NCBI RefSeq assembly: GCF_008764245.1
Contig: NZ_VTQV01000005.1
Coordinates: forward strand, 1-64,000
DNA: 64,000 nucleotides
Reading direction: 5' to 3'
Source: Bacillus subtilis
GTDB taxonomy: Bacteria > Bacillota > Bacilli > Bacillales > Bacillaceae_C
Shown: piece after piece, positions 7,910-16,899 of the stretch
Position numbering within the stretch: the first letter of the stretch is position 1
How the letters are laid out: every line of letters begins with the position of its first letter
Made by a program: the position numbers and the translations under genes
The notes under the pieces: model-generated
What the model was told of the DNA's origin: nothing
Database searches by the model: none
Seen by the model: only the letters and a program-made list of their open reading frames with translations

Positions 7910-9970
7910 TTGGATAAGCATGAGCATGAGCATTTTAAACATCATAAAACAAGCGTTCACGATAATGGTACAGACCACCAGAACCACCATCATTCACATG
8001 GAGGACATTCAGGACATCATGATCACCATGCCCATATGGTAGAAGATTTTAAAAAACGCTTTTATATCTCCCTTATCATCACGATACCGATTTTGATTTT
8101 GTCCCCAATGATACAAATGTTTCTGGGCGTCAATTGGCGTTTTACAGGTGATATGTACATATTGTTTGCGTTGTCGACCATCGTCTTCTTTTATGGAGGC
8201 TGGCCATTTCTAACTGGGGCAAAAGATGAAATAAAAGATAAAAGCCCGGGGATGATGACGCTTATTTCGTTAGCGATTGTTGTTGCTTATATCTACAGTT
8301 CAGCTGCAGCCTTTGGCTTAGTAGGGGAAGATTTCTTCTGGGAATTGGCTACATTAATAGATATTATGCTTCTTGGTCATTGGATTGAAATGCGTTCCGT
8401 CATGGGAGCTTCAAAGGCTTTGGAGGAGTTAGCAAAGTTAATGCCGTCTGAAGCAAGTGTAATGAATGAAAAAGGTGAGGTAAAAGTTGTCAATATTACA
8501 GATCTGCGCCAAGGGGATCGCGTTTTAGTAAGGCCTGGGGAGAAGGTTCCTGTTGATGGAGAAATAATAGATGGAACATCAACGATTGATGAATCAATGC
8601 TTACGGGAGAGTCTGTTCCAATTGATAAGGGAATTGGAGATGAAGCAATCGGTGGTTCAGTAAATGGCGAGGGGTCTTTAATCATATCGATTAAAAAGAC
8701 CGGAGAGGGAACTTATCTTTCTCAGGTGATCAAACTTGTCAAGGAGGCACAAGAGTCTAAGTCCAGAGCCCAGGATCTTGCCAACCGGGCAGCAAAATGG
8801 TTGTTTTACGGTGCACTTGCTGCTGGATTACTCACATTTGTGATCTGGATTGCACTAGGCTACCCCATTTCCTTTGCCATCGTCAGAATGGTCACAGTGC
8901 TTATCATTGCTTGTCCACACGCATTAGGGCTTGCAGCACCGCTTGTTGTGGCGGTCTCTACAGCGATTGCGGCGAAGAAAGGTCTGTTGATCAGAAACCG
9001 AGCTTCATTTGAAAATGCCCGTTTGATCGAAGCTGTTGTTTTTGATAAAACAGGAACATTAACCCGCGGAGAGTTTGGTGTGACCAATATCGCTAGCTCC
9101 AGTCCATTTACTGAAGAGGAAGTATTGTCATTGGCTGCTGCAGTCGAGGCGCATTCAGAACATCCAATTGCTCGAGGCATTCTTACATCTGCGGAAGAAA
9201 GACAACTTTCCATTCCACAGGTCAGCCATTTTCAATCACTTACAGGCAAAGGGCTCCAAGGTGAGGTGGATGGAAAAGAAGTGATGGTCGTAAGCCCAGG
9301 TTATGTTCGTTCTGAAAAACTATCGATTAACGAAGAATCATTGAACGAATGGTCTGAGGAAGGCAAGACGGTTGTTTTTACTTTGGTGAACGGTAAGATT
9401 GCTGGCATGATTGCCCTTGCAGATATCATCCGTGATACAGCAAGTGAGGCAATAAATAAATTAAAGCAAATCAATATCAAATCGATCATGTTGACGGGGG
9501 ACAATGCTAAGGTAGCGCAATACGTTGGAGCGAAACTGGGCATAGATGAAATTTTTGCAGAAGTGCTTCCGCATGAAAAATCGGATAAAATTGTGTATAT
9601 ACAAAAAAATGAAGGGCTGCGTACCGCTATGACAGGGGATGGGGTAAATGATGCGCCTGCCCTTGCAAAAGCTGATTTAGGTATAGCGATTGGAACTGGA
9701 ACGGATGTTGCGATTGAAACAGCGGATGTTGTGCTTGTCAAAAGCAATCCTATGGATGTTTTAAATATTATTACACTCTCGAAAGCAACTTACCGAAAGA
9801 TGTTACAAAATCTATGGTGGGCAGCTGGCTATAATATATTTGCTATCCCTCTAGCAGCAGGTATCTTTTATCCAATGGGGATTGTGCTTAGTCCAGCAGT
9901 AGGAGCCATTCTCATGTCACTTAGTACTGTCATAGTGGCTATAAATGCGAAATTATTAAGGATTGATTGA
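7910..9970 (+). CDS. copB: Copper-exporting P1B-type ATPase, CopB subgroup
   Basis: A 686-residue metal pump. Residues 1-43 are an extreme histidine-rich tail. The transport-site motif in the sixth membrane helix is CPHALG (near 336) rather than CPC, the mark of the P1B-3/CopB group linked to Cu(II)/Cu(I) export. TGES (near 233), DKTGT (near 379), the HSEHPI ATP-binding loop (near 421) and GDGVND (near 576) are intact. It starts at TTG behind AAAGGA. It is probably co-regulated with the oxidase upstream and ends in a strong terminator. Confidence 0.94.
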   Translation: MDKHEHEHFKHHKTSVHDNGTDHQNHHHSHGGHSGHHDHHAHMVEDFKKRFYISLIITIPILILSPMIQMFLGVNWRFTGDMYILFALSTIVFFYGGWPFLTGAKDEIKDKSPGMMTLISLAIVVAYIYSSAAAFGLVGEDFFWELATLIDIMLLGHWIEMRSVMGASKALEELAKLMPSEASVMNEKGEVKVVNITDLRQGDRVLVRPGEKVPVDGEIIDGTSTIDESMLTGESVPIDKGIGDEAIGGSVNGEGSLIISIKKTGEGTYLSQVIKLVKEAQESKSRAQDLANRAAKWLFYGALAAGLLTFVIWIALGYPISFAIVRMVTVLIIACPHALGLAAPLVVAVSTAIAAKKGLLIRNRASFENARLIEAVVFDKTGTLTRGEFGVTNIASSSPFTEEEVLSLAAAVEAHSEHPIARGILTSAEERQLSIPQVSHFQSLTGKGLQGEVDGKEVMVVSPGYVRSEKLSINEESLNEWSEEGKTVVFTLVNGKIAGMIALADIIRDTASEAINKLKQINIKSIMLTGDNAKVAQYVGAKLGIDEIFAEVLPHEKSDKIVYIQKNEGLRTAMTGDGVNDAPALAKADLGIAIGTGTDVAIETADVVLVKSNPMDVLNIITLSKATYRKMLQNLWWAAGYNIFAIPLAAGIFYPMGIVLSPAVGAILMSLSTVIVAINAKLLRID

Positions 9971-9971
9971 T

Positions 9972-10003
9972 AAAAAATCCGGTGTGTATTTGCCGGATTT
10001 TTT
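9972..10003 (+). terminator. Terminator of copB
   Basis: The stem AAAAATCCGG/CCGGATTTTT has a ten-base loop and is followed by T residues, two bases after the copB stop. Confidence 0.9.
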
Positions 10004-10052
10004 AGCTAATCGATGAATAGATGAAAACAGCTAAGGGATAAGAAAACACAGA

Positions 10053-10085
10053 AAAACCCCCCTCTATCATATGAAAGATCGAGGG
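10053..10085 (-). terminator. Terminator of the kinase-regulator-cueP operon
   Basis: On the minus strand CCCTCGATC pairs with GATAGAGGG around a short loop and is followed by GTTTTTCT. It sits about 50 bases after the cueP stop. Confidence 0.8.
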
Positions 10086-10136
10086 CCGATTCTTGTCTTT
10101 ATTTATATGTACCTTTTTATTAGAAAAAGAAAGGGG

Positions 10137-10688
10137 TTAGGCGGTTTTATTTTCCGTCAATTGCATAGTTGTAATGCAAGTATTGTCATTCTCAAATGTA
10201 GAAAGCTCTGACTCCACTGTTTTTCCACCGTGTGCAATTTTTATGCGATATGTTTTGTCACGTGGTAGCCACAAATCGATAAATCCGTTAGATTGAGATT
10301 TTAATGTTTGATCCATTACGATGTTACCTTCCATGTCTTCAATAAATACGTTAAACTCTTTGTTCGCCATTTCTCCACGACACCCAGTTAAGCTATGGTT
10401 AGCGCATGGATGCGTTTGACTAATGTAAGGGGCAATGGAAACAAAAAAGTCGTCTTCAGGCAAATCATAGGTTAGCTGTCTTTCATCACTGTCGGTAACA
10501 ATGAGCTTTGTCGAGGTAATAGAGGCGGACTGGTCTTTTATGTTACCTACACTGTAATTATGCACCAATTCCTTAATATCTTGTGTAACACCTTCTTCTG
10601 GCGTATTTCGATTGTTTGTTGTTGCAAAAAAATATACACTAAGCGCAACGGCAACTAATCCAATAACTGCAAAAATCGTTCTTTTCAT
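10137..10688 (-). CDS. cueP: CueP-family extracytoplasmic copper-binding protein
   Basis: A 183-residue protein with one N-terminal membrane anchor or signal (residues about 5-23) and no lipobox cysteine. The CueP signature CANHSLTGCRGE lies near residues 94-105, and a third cysteine, in CITTM, is near the C terminus. In Salmonella CueP is the periplasmic copper store that supplies SodCII; Gram-positive versions are membrane-tethered. GAGGAGG lies eight bases before the ATG. It is the last gene of an operon with a two-component system and faces copB. Confidence 0.9.
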   Translation of the reverse strand: MKRTIFAVIGLVAVALSVYFFATTNNRNTPEEGVTQDIKELVHNYSVGNIKDQSASITSTKLIVTDSDERQLTYDLPEDDFFVSIAPYISQTHPCANHSLTGCRGEMANKEFNVFIEDMEGNIVMDQTLKSQSNGFIDLWLPRDKTYRIKIAHGGKTVESELSTFENDNTCITTMQLTENKTA

Positions 10689-10710
10689 TTAATTTTCCTC
10701 CTCATTGTAG

Positions 10711-11385
10711 TTAGCTTTCCCATTTATAGCCAACTCCCCAAACAGTTGTTAAGTGGTCATAGATTGGGAAGCCAGCATTTTTTAATTTATCGCGAATGTT
10801 ACGGATATGAGAATCGATCGTTCTGTCTTCTGTTCCCACTTCCAGTCCCCAAATGATGGTGAGAAGTTGTTCTCTAGTAAATACACGATTAGGATATTTT
10901 AATAATAAGCCAATTAAAGCAAACTCTTTAGGGGTGACTTGGATGGACTTGTCTTTATAGCTTAGAGAGTATGAATCTGGATTCCAAGTAAGATCATTGA
11001 AGATTATAGTTGTATTTTCTAGCAACTTTGTACGTCTGAAAACAGCTTCTATTCGAGCGAGAAGTTCTCCTGAATCAAATGGTTTTGTAATGTAATCATC
11101 CGCCCCAGTACTTAACCCTTTGATGATATCAGATTTATTTGTTCTGGCAGTAAGCATGATTATGGGAACATCAGAATACTCCCTAATCTTCTTACATGTT
11201 TCCCACCCATCCATTTCAGGCATCATTAAGTCAAGAATGACAAGATCACAGGAGTTATTTTGTAAATAAAGCAAAGCATCGTAACCTGATGATTTTGCCA
11301 CACATTCAAATCCAGCCGGGGTTAAATAAAGAGAAATCAGATTTTGCATCCGTTCTTCATCATCCACAATTAAAATTTTCCGCAT
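10711..11385 (-). CDS. OmpR-family response regulator, probable copper response
   Basis: A 224-residue regulator. The receiver domain has DDEE near residues 8-11, the phospho-acceptor in LVILDLMMPEMDG near residue 53, and KPF near 104. The C-terminal winged helix includes VTPKEFALIGLL and RTIDSHIRNIRDKL. It starts nine bases after the kinase stop. The gene order kinase-regulator-cueP and the facing copB and multicopper oxidase suggest copper sensing. That is inference from context; the receiver itself gives no ligand information. Confidence 0.92.
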   Translation of the reverse strand: MRKILIVDDEERMQNLISLYLTPAGFECVAKSSGYDALLYLQNNSCDLVILDLMMPEMDGWETCKKIREYSDVPIIMLTARTNKSDIIKGLSTGADDYITKPFDSGELLARIEAVFRRTKLLENTTIIFNDLTWNPDSYSLSYKDKSIQVTPKEFALIGLLLKYPNRVFTREQLLTIIWGLEVGTEDRTIDSHIRNIRDKLKNAGFPIYDHLTTVWGVGYKWES

Positions 11386-11394
11386 GAGCCTTTT

Positions 11395-12756
11395 TCACCT
11401 CGCTGTTATGGTAATAGTGGAACCTGTATTGATTTCACTTGCGATCTCGATTTTCCAATGGTGTGCATCCACTAATTCTTTTACAATAGATAGTCCAAGA
11501 CCTGTACCGCCTAATTCACGGGAGCGGGATTTATCAATACGGTAAAAACGTTCGAATATAAATGGAAGATCTTTACTAGGGATGCCTTTCCCTTCATCTT
11601 GAATAGATATCTTAATGTCCGCATTTTCTTTTTTTACTTTTACAGTTGTAATGGTTCCGCGTGGGGAATATTTTCGTGCATTATCTAATAAGTTGATTAA
11701 AATTTGCTCGAAACGAATCGGATCGGCTAGAATCTGATAGTTTTCCGGGCAGATCATACGTAATGTAATTCCTGATTCCTGGAAAGATGGCAATATTGTT
11801 GTTGATATTTTTTTCAAAGAATCACAAATTGGAAACCACTGTTTCTGAATGGTAAAGGTGTTGTTATCTAACTGGGCCAGTTCCATTAATTCAGTTACGA
11901 GGGTAGTTAACTTTGTTACCTCTTCTGTAATGATGTTTAAGTAGTTCACACGATCTGTCATGCTTATATGATCTTTTTTGGCGACATCAGCGTACCCCTT
12001 TATATACGTTAACGGTGTCCTTAGTTCGTGGGAAATACTAGCCAAAAACTCATTCCGTTCTGTTTTGAGATGGTTAAGTTCATTGGCGAGCGATTGTATA
12101 GAATCAGCAAGTTCTCCTAGCTCGTCATTGCTGCTGTTCTCTAGTTGGATAGAAAACTTCCCTTTACTTAATTTTTTGGTCGCTTCTTTCATTTTTATAA
12201 GGGGTCTTGCGATAATCCTCGAGAGAATCAAGATGATGAACGCTGTAACAATCGCAGTAGCTATTCCGGCAATGAGAAAGTGTCTGTTTAACTGTTGCAT
12301 TAATTCTTTTACTTGCCTTGTATCCTTGAACATGTAAACAAAACCGTTATCAATGTCCGTTTCAAAAGGGGTAACGGCGGCAATATAGGGCTTGTCCTGC
12401 CAATTATTTTCAATGATTTTCCCGTTTCTGGACATTTCTTTTTTTTCTGTTTTGATTAACTGATGCATTTGATTATTTATATCTGTTGAGGAAATGATAA
12501 TCTCCCCTTGATTATTAGTGATCACTACCTCCGTATCAGATTTCCCTTCCATTAAAGCAATATGATGAATCGTCTCATCATTATAGTATGTTTCTAACAC
12601 ATCCCGATGGTTATTTCCTCTTGTCACTAAGGCGGATAATTCCTCAGCGATTCTTGAATGAGCAATTTTTTGGTGTAACAGAAAAAATAAGCACACTTCC
12701 ATCATGAAAATCAAACAAAAAAAGAGAAGGCCAATTTTAATTGAAATCTTCTTCAA
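11395..12756 (-). CDS. Membrane sensor histidine kinase, probable copper sensor
   Basis: A 453-residue kinase. It has a first membrane helix near residues 7-29, an external sensor of about 125 residues, a second helix (AIVTAFIILILSR), a HAMP linker, the HisKA site SHELRTPLTY, the ATPase N box NLLDNARKY, DEGKGIP, and GTGLGLS. I start it at TTG because AGGTGG lies nine bases upstream; the longer frame (ATG at 12780) has no ribosome site. The external domain has few obvious metal ligands, so copper sensing rests on the neighbours. Confidence 0.9.
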   Translation of the reverse strand: MKKISIKIGLLFFCLIFMMEVCLFFLLHQKIAHSRIAEELSALVTRGNNHRDVLETYYNDETIHHIALMEGKSDTEVVITNNQGEIIISSTDINNQMHQLIKTEKKEMSRNGKIIENNWQDKPYIAAVTPFETDIDNGFVYMFKDTRQVKELMQQLNRHFLIAGIATAIVTAFIILILSRIIARPLIKMKEATKKLSKGKFSIQLENSSNDELGELADSIQSLANELNHLKTERNEFLASISHELRTPLTYIKGYADVAKKDHISMTDRVNYLNIITEEVTKLTTLVTELMELAQLDNNTFTIQKQWFPICDSLKKISTTILPSFQESGITLRMICPENYQILADPIRFEQILINLLDNARKYSPRGTITTVKVKKENADIKISIQDEGKGIPSKDLPFIFERFYRIDKSRSRELGGTGLGLSIVKELVDAHHWKIEIASEINTGSTITITAR

Positions 12757-12811
12757 GTTTAGACACCACCTACTGAACATTTTACAAATAAAATATCGAG
12801 AATTTATGCAG

Positions 12812-13011
12812 AAAGAAAGGCTATTTATAGACTTAAAGGATATAAGAGGTAGAAAATATGGAAGCAACGCAGTAGTAGATGTAGTCATTTTTGTAGATTC
12901 AGCATTTATAGGAGTCGCCCATGATATCTCAGACGCTTGGAAGAAGTGTTAATCAACGAACGTGATGTATTTGAAGTTCATGTTCATGTAGAGCTCAAAA
13001 TAAAAAATTAA
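12812..13011 (+). pseudogene. C-terminal remnant of a CDF metal-cation transporter
   Basis: Only the cytoplasmic tail of a cation-diffusion-facilitator protein remains. One frame reads DIRGRKYGSNAVVDVVIFVD and then AHDISDA. After a frameshift near 12943 the next frame reads EVLINERDVFEVHVHVEL and stops at 13011. These match the family pattern (IRGR.YG..., VD..., HDI.D..E..L, V..VHVHVEP). The membrane part is missing. The rest of the 416-base gap to the methyltransferase gene holds nothing else I can support. Confidence 0.75.
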
Positions 13012-13172
13012 CACAGGATATACACTTACTGCCCAAGCAAACAAAAGAAAATCATCAAAAGGCGACCGATACAGAGAAGAGAAAGCTATGGCGTCAAATA
13101 TCTAATTCCCCTTGAAAAGTGAGGGGATATGCCTAAATTTGTGAATGCTTATTTTACTACAAAAATCTTCGG

Positions 13173-13766
13173 TTATGATTTCCTGGCAATGATCATATAT
13201 GTTTTATCGGTTGGAAATAACTTCTGTGTTACTTTTAGCCCTGCTGCCGTGATTTCCTGTTCCATAGCGGATGAGGAAATTCTCGGATGGGGATGGGTGG
13301 GATTTTCTTCCGCCTCAAATTCCATACATACGAAAGATCCACCAGGTTTCAGTACCCGTTTAATTTCCCGAAGCGAAGCAGATAATAAAGGCTTAAGCTC
13401 GTGTAGCACTAATGAAACGAGTACAAAGTCAATGGAATCCTCGGACAACGGAATATCATCAACACTGCCTTCTAGAGTTTTGATATTTTGGATCTTTTCC
13501 TTTTTGGCTTTGGACTGGATCATCCCTAGCATATTCAGATCAATATCCACTGCAAATACGACGCCATTTTCCACGGCTTTAGCCGTTGGAATCGTAAAAT
13601 AGCCAGTTCCTGCGCCTAAATCTAAAATATGATCCGCTTTTTTAAAAGGGAGTATACTTAGTAGCCTTTCAGGTGATATATCTCCTCTTTTTTCAGGATC
13701 TTCAAGAAATTCAACTCTTTTCGTAAATCGTTCTATTTCTTCAGAATGATATTTTTCATCTTTCAT
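13173..13766 (-). CDS. Class I SAM-dependent methyltransferase
   Basis: A 197-residue protein with the Rossmann methyltransferase signature HILDLGAGTGYFTIP near residues 45-59, the acidic FAVDID end of strand 2, and the LKPGGSF strand motif. It resembles the UbiE/arsenite-methyltransferase-like group, but the cysteines needed for arsenite are absent, so the substrate is open. The start was set at the ATG with AGGAGA nine bases upstream. It follows luxS, separated by a terminator. Confidence 0.85.
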   Translation of the reverse strand: MKDEKYHSEEIERFTKRVEFLEDPEKRGDISPERLLSILPFKKADHILDLGAGTGYFTIPTAKAVENGVVFAVDIDLNMLGMIQSKAKKEKIQNIKTLEGSVDDIPLSEDSIDFVLVSLVLHELKPLLSASLREIKRVLKPGGSFVCMEFEAEENPTHPHPRISSSAMEQEITAAGLKVTQKLFPTDKTYMIIARKS

Positions 13767-13813
13767 ATGAATAATTCTCCTTTTGATCAAAAGCATCTTT
13801 TTTAGAAAATAGA

Positions 13814-13841
13814 AAAGCGAACAGTTTATTCCGTTCGCTTT
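13814..13841 (-). terminator. Terminator of luxS
   Basis: AAAGCGAAC pairs with GTTCGCTTT around a ten-base loop; on the minus strand it is followed by TCTATTTTCT. Confidence 0.8.
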
Positions 13842-13853
13842 CTACGCTTATGT

Positions 13854-14321
13854 TTATTCACCGAATACGTTGTGCCATTCATCTTTTTTAGCGAGCATTT
13901 CGCGGGCTAATGCTTGTGCACCTTCAAGGCTGTGACTTGCTGCCCATCCGCATTGAACTTCATTGCAGGCGGGAACTTCGGTTGCTTCGAGTACATCATT
14001 CAGCGTTTTTTCAACAGCGTCCAAGATTTCTTCGTAATTGTCATGATTGATAACTGTTAGATAGAAGCCTGTTTGACATCCCATTGGGCTCAAATCGACG
14101 ACACTATTATGGTGATTACGAATTAATTCAGCCATTAAGTGTTCTAGTGAATGCAAAGCTGGCATTTCCATATGGGCTAGATTCGGCTGTTTGAAACGAA
14201 GGTCATATTTATGAATGACATCGCCATTTTCGCCTTCCGTTACACCTGCTAGACGAATATAAGGTGCCTTTACTTTTGTATGATCAAGGTTAAAACTTTC
14301 AACATTCATTTTTTGGACCAT
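13854..14321 (-). CDS. luxS: S-ribosylhomocysteine lyase LuxS
   Basis: A 155-residue Fe(II)/Zn enzyme that splits S-ribosylhomocysteine into homocysteine and the autoinducer-2 precursor DPD in the activated methyl cycle. The metal motif HSLEH is near residue 53, the catalytic cysteine in [10 protein letters not shown] is near residue 80, and the third ligand in QCGWA is near 124. GGAGTG precedes the ATG. It lies 109 bases after the NhaC-type transporter on the same strand, in a cluster headed by a SAM riboswitch, which fits methionine recycling. Confidence 0.97.
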   Translation of the reverse strand: MVQKMNVESFNLDHTKVKAPYIRLAGVTEGENGDVIHKYDLRFKQPNLAHMEMPALHSLEHLMAELIRNHHNSVVDLSPMGCQTGFYLTVINHDNYEEILDAVEKTLNDVLEATEVPACNEVQCGWAASHSLEGAQALAREMLAKKDEWHNVFGE

Positions 14322-14430
14322 AATGATTTCACTCCTAAAAATTCATAATTTTATCTACTATTATAGTAACATATTTTATTGTAATAAGTATTTATCTGAC
14401 TACGTAAGAATCACCCAGCATTTACAGATC

Positions 14431-15732
14431 TTAGGAATTCTTCTTATGAAACCTTGGAAAATCAAAGAGTATGGCAAGAATACCACAGATACCAAGTGCC
14501 ATGGGATAGAATGAGAACGGCATGATACTAACAGGTGAAATAGCAGCTAGTCCAGAAGCGACAAGCATTTGTCCGCCATAAGGAACAATTCCTTGCCAGC
14601 AGCTTGCAAAAATATCTAGTATACTTGCAGATTTCCTTGGATCAATCTTATATTCATCGGCAATGTTTTTTGCTAGTGGGCCTGTCATAATAATCGAAAT
14701 GGTATTGTTGGCTGTTGCGATATCTGCTACACTGACCAATCCGGCAATTCCGAATTCCGCTCCCTTTTTTGTTCTCAATTTACTTGTTACAAAGTGTAGC
14801 AGCCAATCAATTCCTCCATTATGTTGAATGATGCCGATCATGCCACCAATAAGTACGGCGACAATAGCAATGTCCTCCATATTTATAATGCCTTGTGAGA
14901 CTGTTTTAATCAATCCTGTTGCTGTGTAGGAACCATCGATTAAGCCGATAATTCCGGCAAAAATTGTACCTCCGAGCAGGACAATAAAAACATTAATCCC
15001 TACTAAGGCGGCAACTAACACGAGAATATAAGGGAGAACTTTAATGAAATGAAAAGGATATTCCCCAAGAGTCTGGATCTCATTTCCCCTTGTTACGAGC
15101 CAAAGAATGATGGCTGTCACAATCGCTCCAGGTAAAACGATAAAAAAGTTGGTTTTGAATTTGTCATTCATTTTTGTTTTTTGCGTCCGAACAGCAGCGA
15201 TCGTCGTATCTGAAATCATTGATAAATTGTCGCCAAACATGGCTCCGCCCATGACAGTTCCCATAGCCAAAGCCATGGATATTCCAGTTTGTTCTGCAAT
15301 CCCTATGCCAATTGGCGCCAAAGCAGCCACTGTCCCCATGGATGTCCCCATTGAAATGGAAATAAAACAACCAACAATAAATAATCCTACCATCAAGAAA
15401 TTAGTAGGGATGAAGGATAGCCCCATGTTAACGGTAGAATCAACCGCCCCCATTCCTTTAGCTGTTTCAGCAAAGGCACCTGCTAATATAAAAATGACAA
15501 CCATTAACATGATGTTAGGATGGCCTGCCCCTTTTGCAAAGATGTCTAATTTATTGGATAAGGTTTCCTTCCTGTTCATAGCTAATGCGACAGCGACTGC
15601 AATAATAATCGCTACATTTAATGGCATATTTGAAAAGTCTCCAGAAATAATTCCATTACCGATAAAAAGTAACACAAAAATAAGTAATGGCAGTAAGGCA
15701 AGAAGACTCCCTTGTTTTTGTTTATCTGTCAT
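14431..15732 (-). CDS. NhaC-superfamily Na+/H+ antiporter-like transporter (possible methionine transporter)
   Basis: A 433-residue polytopic membrane protein (about eleven helices) with the NhaC/ArsB-type repeat features GTSMGTVAALAPIG and GAMFGDNLSMISDTT near residues 131 and 163. It resembles B. subtilis YuiF. Members of this superfamily that carry S-boxes have been proposed as methionine transporters (MetT). Here a SAM-I riboswitch lies two genes upstream, so methionine or a related compound is a reasonable guess. AGGAGG precedes the ATG. Confidence 0.85.
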   Translation of the reverse strand: MTDKQKQGSLLALLPLLIFVLLFIGNGIISGDFSNMPLNVAIIIAVAVALAMNRKETLSNKLDIFAKGAGHPNIMLMVVIFILAGAFAETAKGMGAVDSTVNMGLSFIPTNFLMVGLFIVGCFISISMGTSMGTVAALAPIGIGIAEQTGISMALAMGTVMGGAMFGDNLSMISDTTIAAVRTQKTKMNDKFKTNFFIVLPGAIVTAIILWLVTRGNEIQTLGEYPFHFIKVLPYILVLVAALVGINVFIVLLGGTIFAGIIGLIDGSYTATGLIKTVSQGIINMEDIAIVAVLIGGMIGIIQHNGGIDWLLHFVTSKLRTKKGAEFGIAGLVSVADIATANNTISIIMTGPLAKNIADEYKIDPRKSASILDIFASCWQGIVPYGGQMLVASGLAAISPVSIMPFSFYPMALGICGILAILFDFPRFHKKNS

Positions 15733-15762
15733 AAAATGACCTCCTGAATTCTATTAGTGCGA

Positions 15763-15796
15763 GTTCAAAAAGGAGGATAAATCGGACTTTTTGAAC
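15763..15796. repeat. Inverted repeat between the SDR and transporter genes
   Basis: A perfect ten-base dyad, GTTCAAAAAG/CTTTTTGAAC, has a 14-base loop and is not followed by a T-run in the direction of transcription. It could be a processing hairpin in the operon transcript or a weak terminator. Confidence 0.6.
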
Positions 15797-15841
15797 ATCC
15801 TTTATTCATCTTCACTTGTTAAGTAAACTGATATTGCCGAA

Positions 15842-16606
15842 TTAGTTCATCGTCATCCCACCTGTAACGTTTATACCTTGTCCAGTCATATAATCAGAGT
15901 ATTTTGAGGCCAAAAAGACCACAACATTGGCAATATCTGCTGGTAATGCCGTTCTTCCTAATGGTACTTGGGAGTTATCTTCTAGCCGAATTAATTCCTC
16001 GTCAAGCCCCCGAAGTTCTCCACCGATTACTCTTTCAGTTCTTTTCATATCCGTTTCTACGATTCCGGGACATACAGCATTTACATTAATTTGATCTTTG
16101 GCCAGTTCAATCGCAGCTACTTTTGTCATACCTAGTACTGCATGTTTGGAGGCTACGTAGCTTCCCATTAGCCGATAGCCATTTTTGCCAGCCTGTGAAG
16201 AAATATTGATGATTTTCCCGCCCTTACCCTGGGCTTGCAAAACTTTGGCGGCTGCTTGCGTACATAAGTACACGCCTTTTGCGTTCACGTCCATCGTCCG
16301 CTCCCAATCTTGCTCTTTTATATCAACCATATAATCCATGGTGGAAATACCTGCGTTGTTGACTAAAATATCCAATCTTCCGAAGTGAGTGATTACTTTT
16401 TTGAGCATATCTTCTACCTGATCGCTTTTAGATACATTGGTTTGAACATAATATATATCATCGTTTGCGTCTTTTTCTGTTACGGACATGTCGGCCACTG
16501 CCACTTTTGCACCGCAATCCAAAAATGCATCGACAATGGCCTTTCCGATGCCATTTGCCCCACCTGTAACAATGGCTACTTTTCCTGTTAAATCCATGGT
16601 GTACAT
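15842..16606 (-). CDS. Short-chain dehydrogenase/reductase
   Basis: A 254-residue classical SDR. It has TGGANGIG at about residues 12-19, NNAGIS near 85, a catalytic Ser in INISSQAG, the YVASK pair near 152, and the C-terminal NVTGGM. Substrate is not predictable; sugar-alcohol and diol dehydrogenases share this pattern. The start was set at the ATG reading MYTMDL, behind GAGGGGG. It is the first gene downstream of the SAM-I riboswitch, which is unusual for this family. Confidence 0.88.
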   Translation of the reverse strand: MYTMDLTGKVAIVTGGANGIGKAIVDAFLDCGAKVAVADMSVTEKDANDDIYYVQTNVSKSDQVEDMLKKVITHFGRLDILVNNAGISTMDYMVDIKEQDWERTMDVNAKGVYLCTQAAAKVLQAQGKGGKIINISSQAGKNGYRLMGSYVASKHAVLGMTKVAAIELAKDQINVNAVCPGIVETDMKRTERVIGGELRGLDEELIRLEDNSQVPLGRTALPADIANVVVFLASKYSDYMTGQGINVTGGMTMN

Positions 16607-16634
16607 TGGTTGTCCCCCTCTTGAATAAATAAAG

Positions 16635-16676
16635 AACAACAGATGAAAGCTTTAGAGATAAGCTTCAACTGTTGTT
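16635..16676 (-). other. Second hairpin in the SDR leader
   Basis: AACAACAG and CTGTTGTT pair at the base, with an inner AAGCTT/AAGCTT pair around a seven-base loop. On the minus strand it is followed by CTTTATTTATT and then by the SDR ribosome site. It lies after the riboswitch terminator, so it may act as a second attenuator or a 5'-end stabiliser. Confidence 0.6.
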
Positions 16677-16740
16677 AATAAAAGAAAAGATTATCCTAAA
16701 ATCCATCCGCATTAAATTAAGCTTTATACCTTCTAACGTG

Positions 16741-16899
16741 AAAAAACCTCTTCTTTAAAGGTAGAAGAGGTTTTAAAGCATATAGGTAGAATCCTCTTCT
16801 TATCTTCAAGTGCTTATACTACTGGAATTGGCACAGTACTTCTCTGAGTCCGCTGCCGAGGCTTCGTAGGGCCAGTCCCTCCACCTCTCTAGATAAGAA
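16741..16899 (-). promoter_or_regulatory. SAM-I (S-box) riboswitch with terminator
   Basis: Read on the minus strand, the aptamer is closed by a perfect nine-base P1 (16891-16899 with 16797-16805). It contains the conserved AGAGAGGTGGAGGGACTGG and the TGCCAATTCC segment. The terminator ACCTCTTCT/AGAAGAGGT (16743-16774) with a T-run follows. The strand just 3' of P1 (AGAAGAGG) can pair with CCTCTTCT of the terminator, giving the antiterminator. High SAM would thus stop transcription into the SDR-transporter-luxS cluster. A TATAAT lies just upstream at 16902-16907. Confidence 0.95.

Noticed and set aside
13106-13132. Hairpin CCCCT/AGGGG as a terminator for the methyltransferase gene
   Set aside because: The stem is five bases and no T-run follows on either strand.
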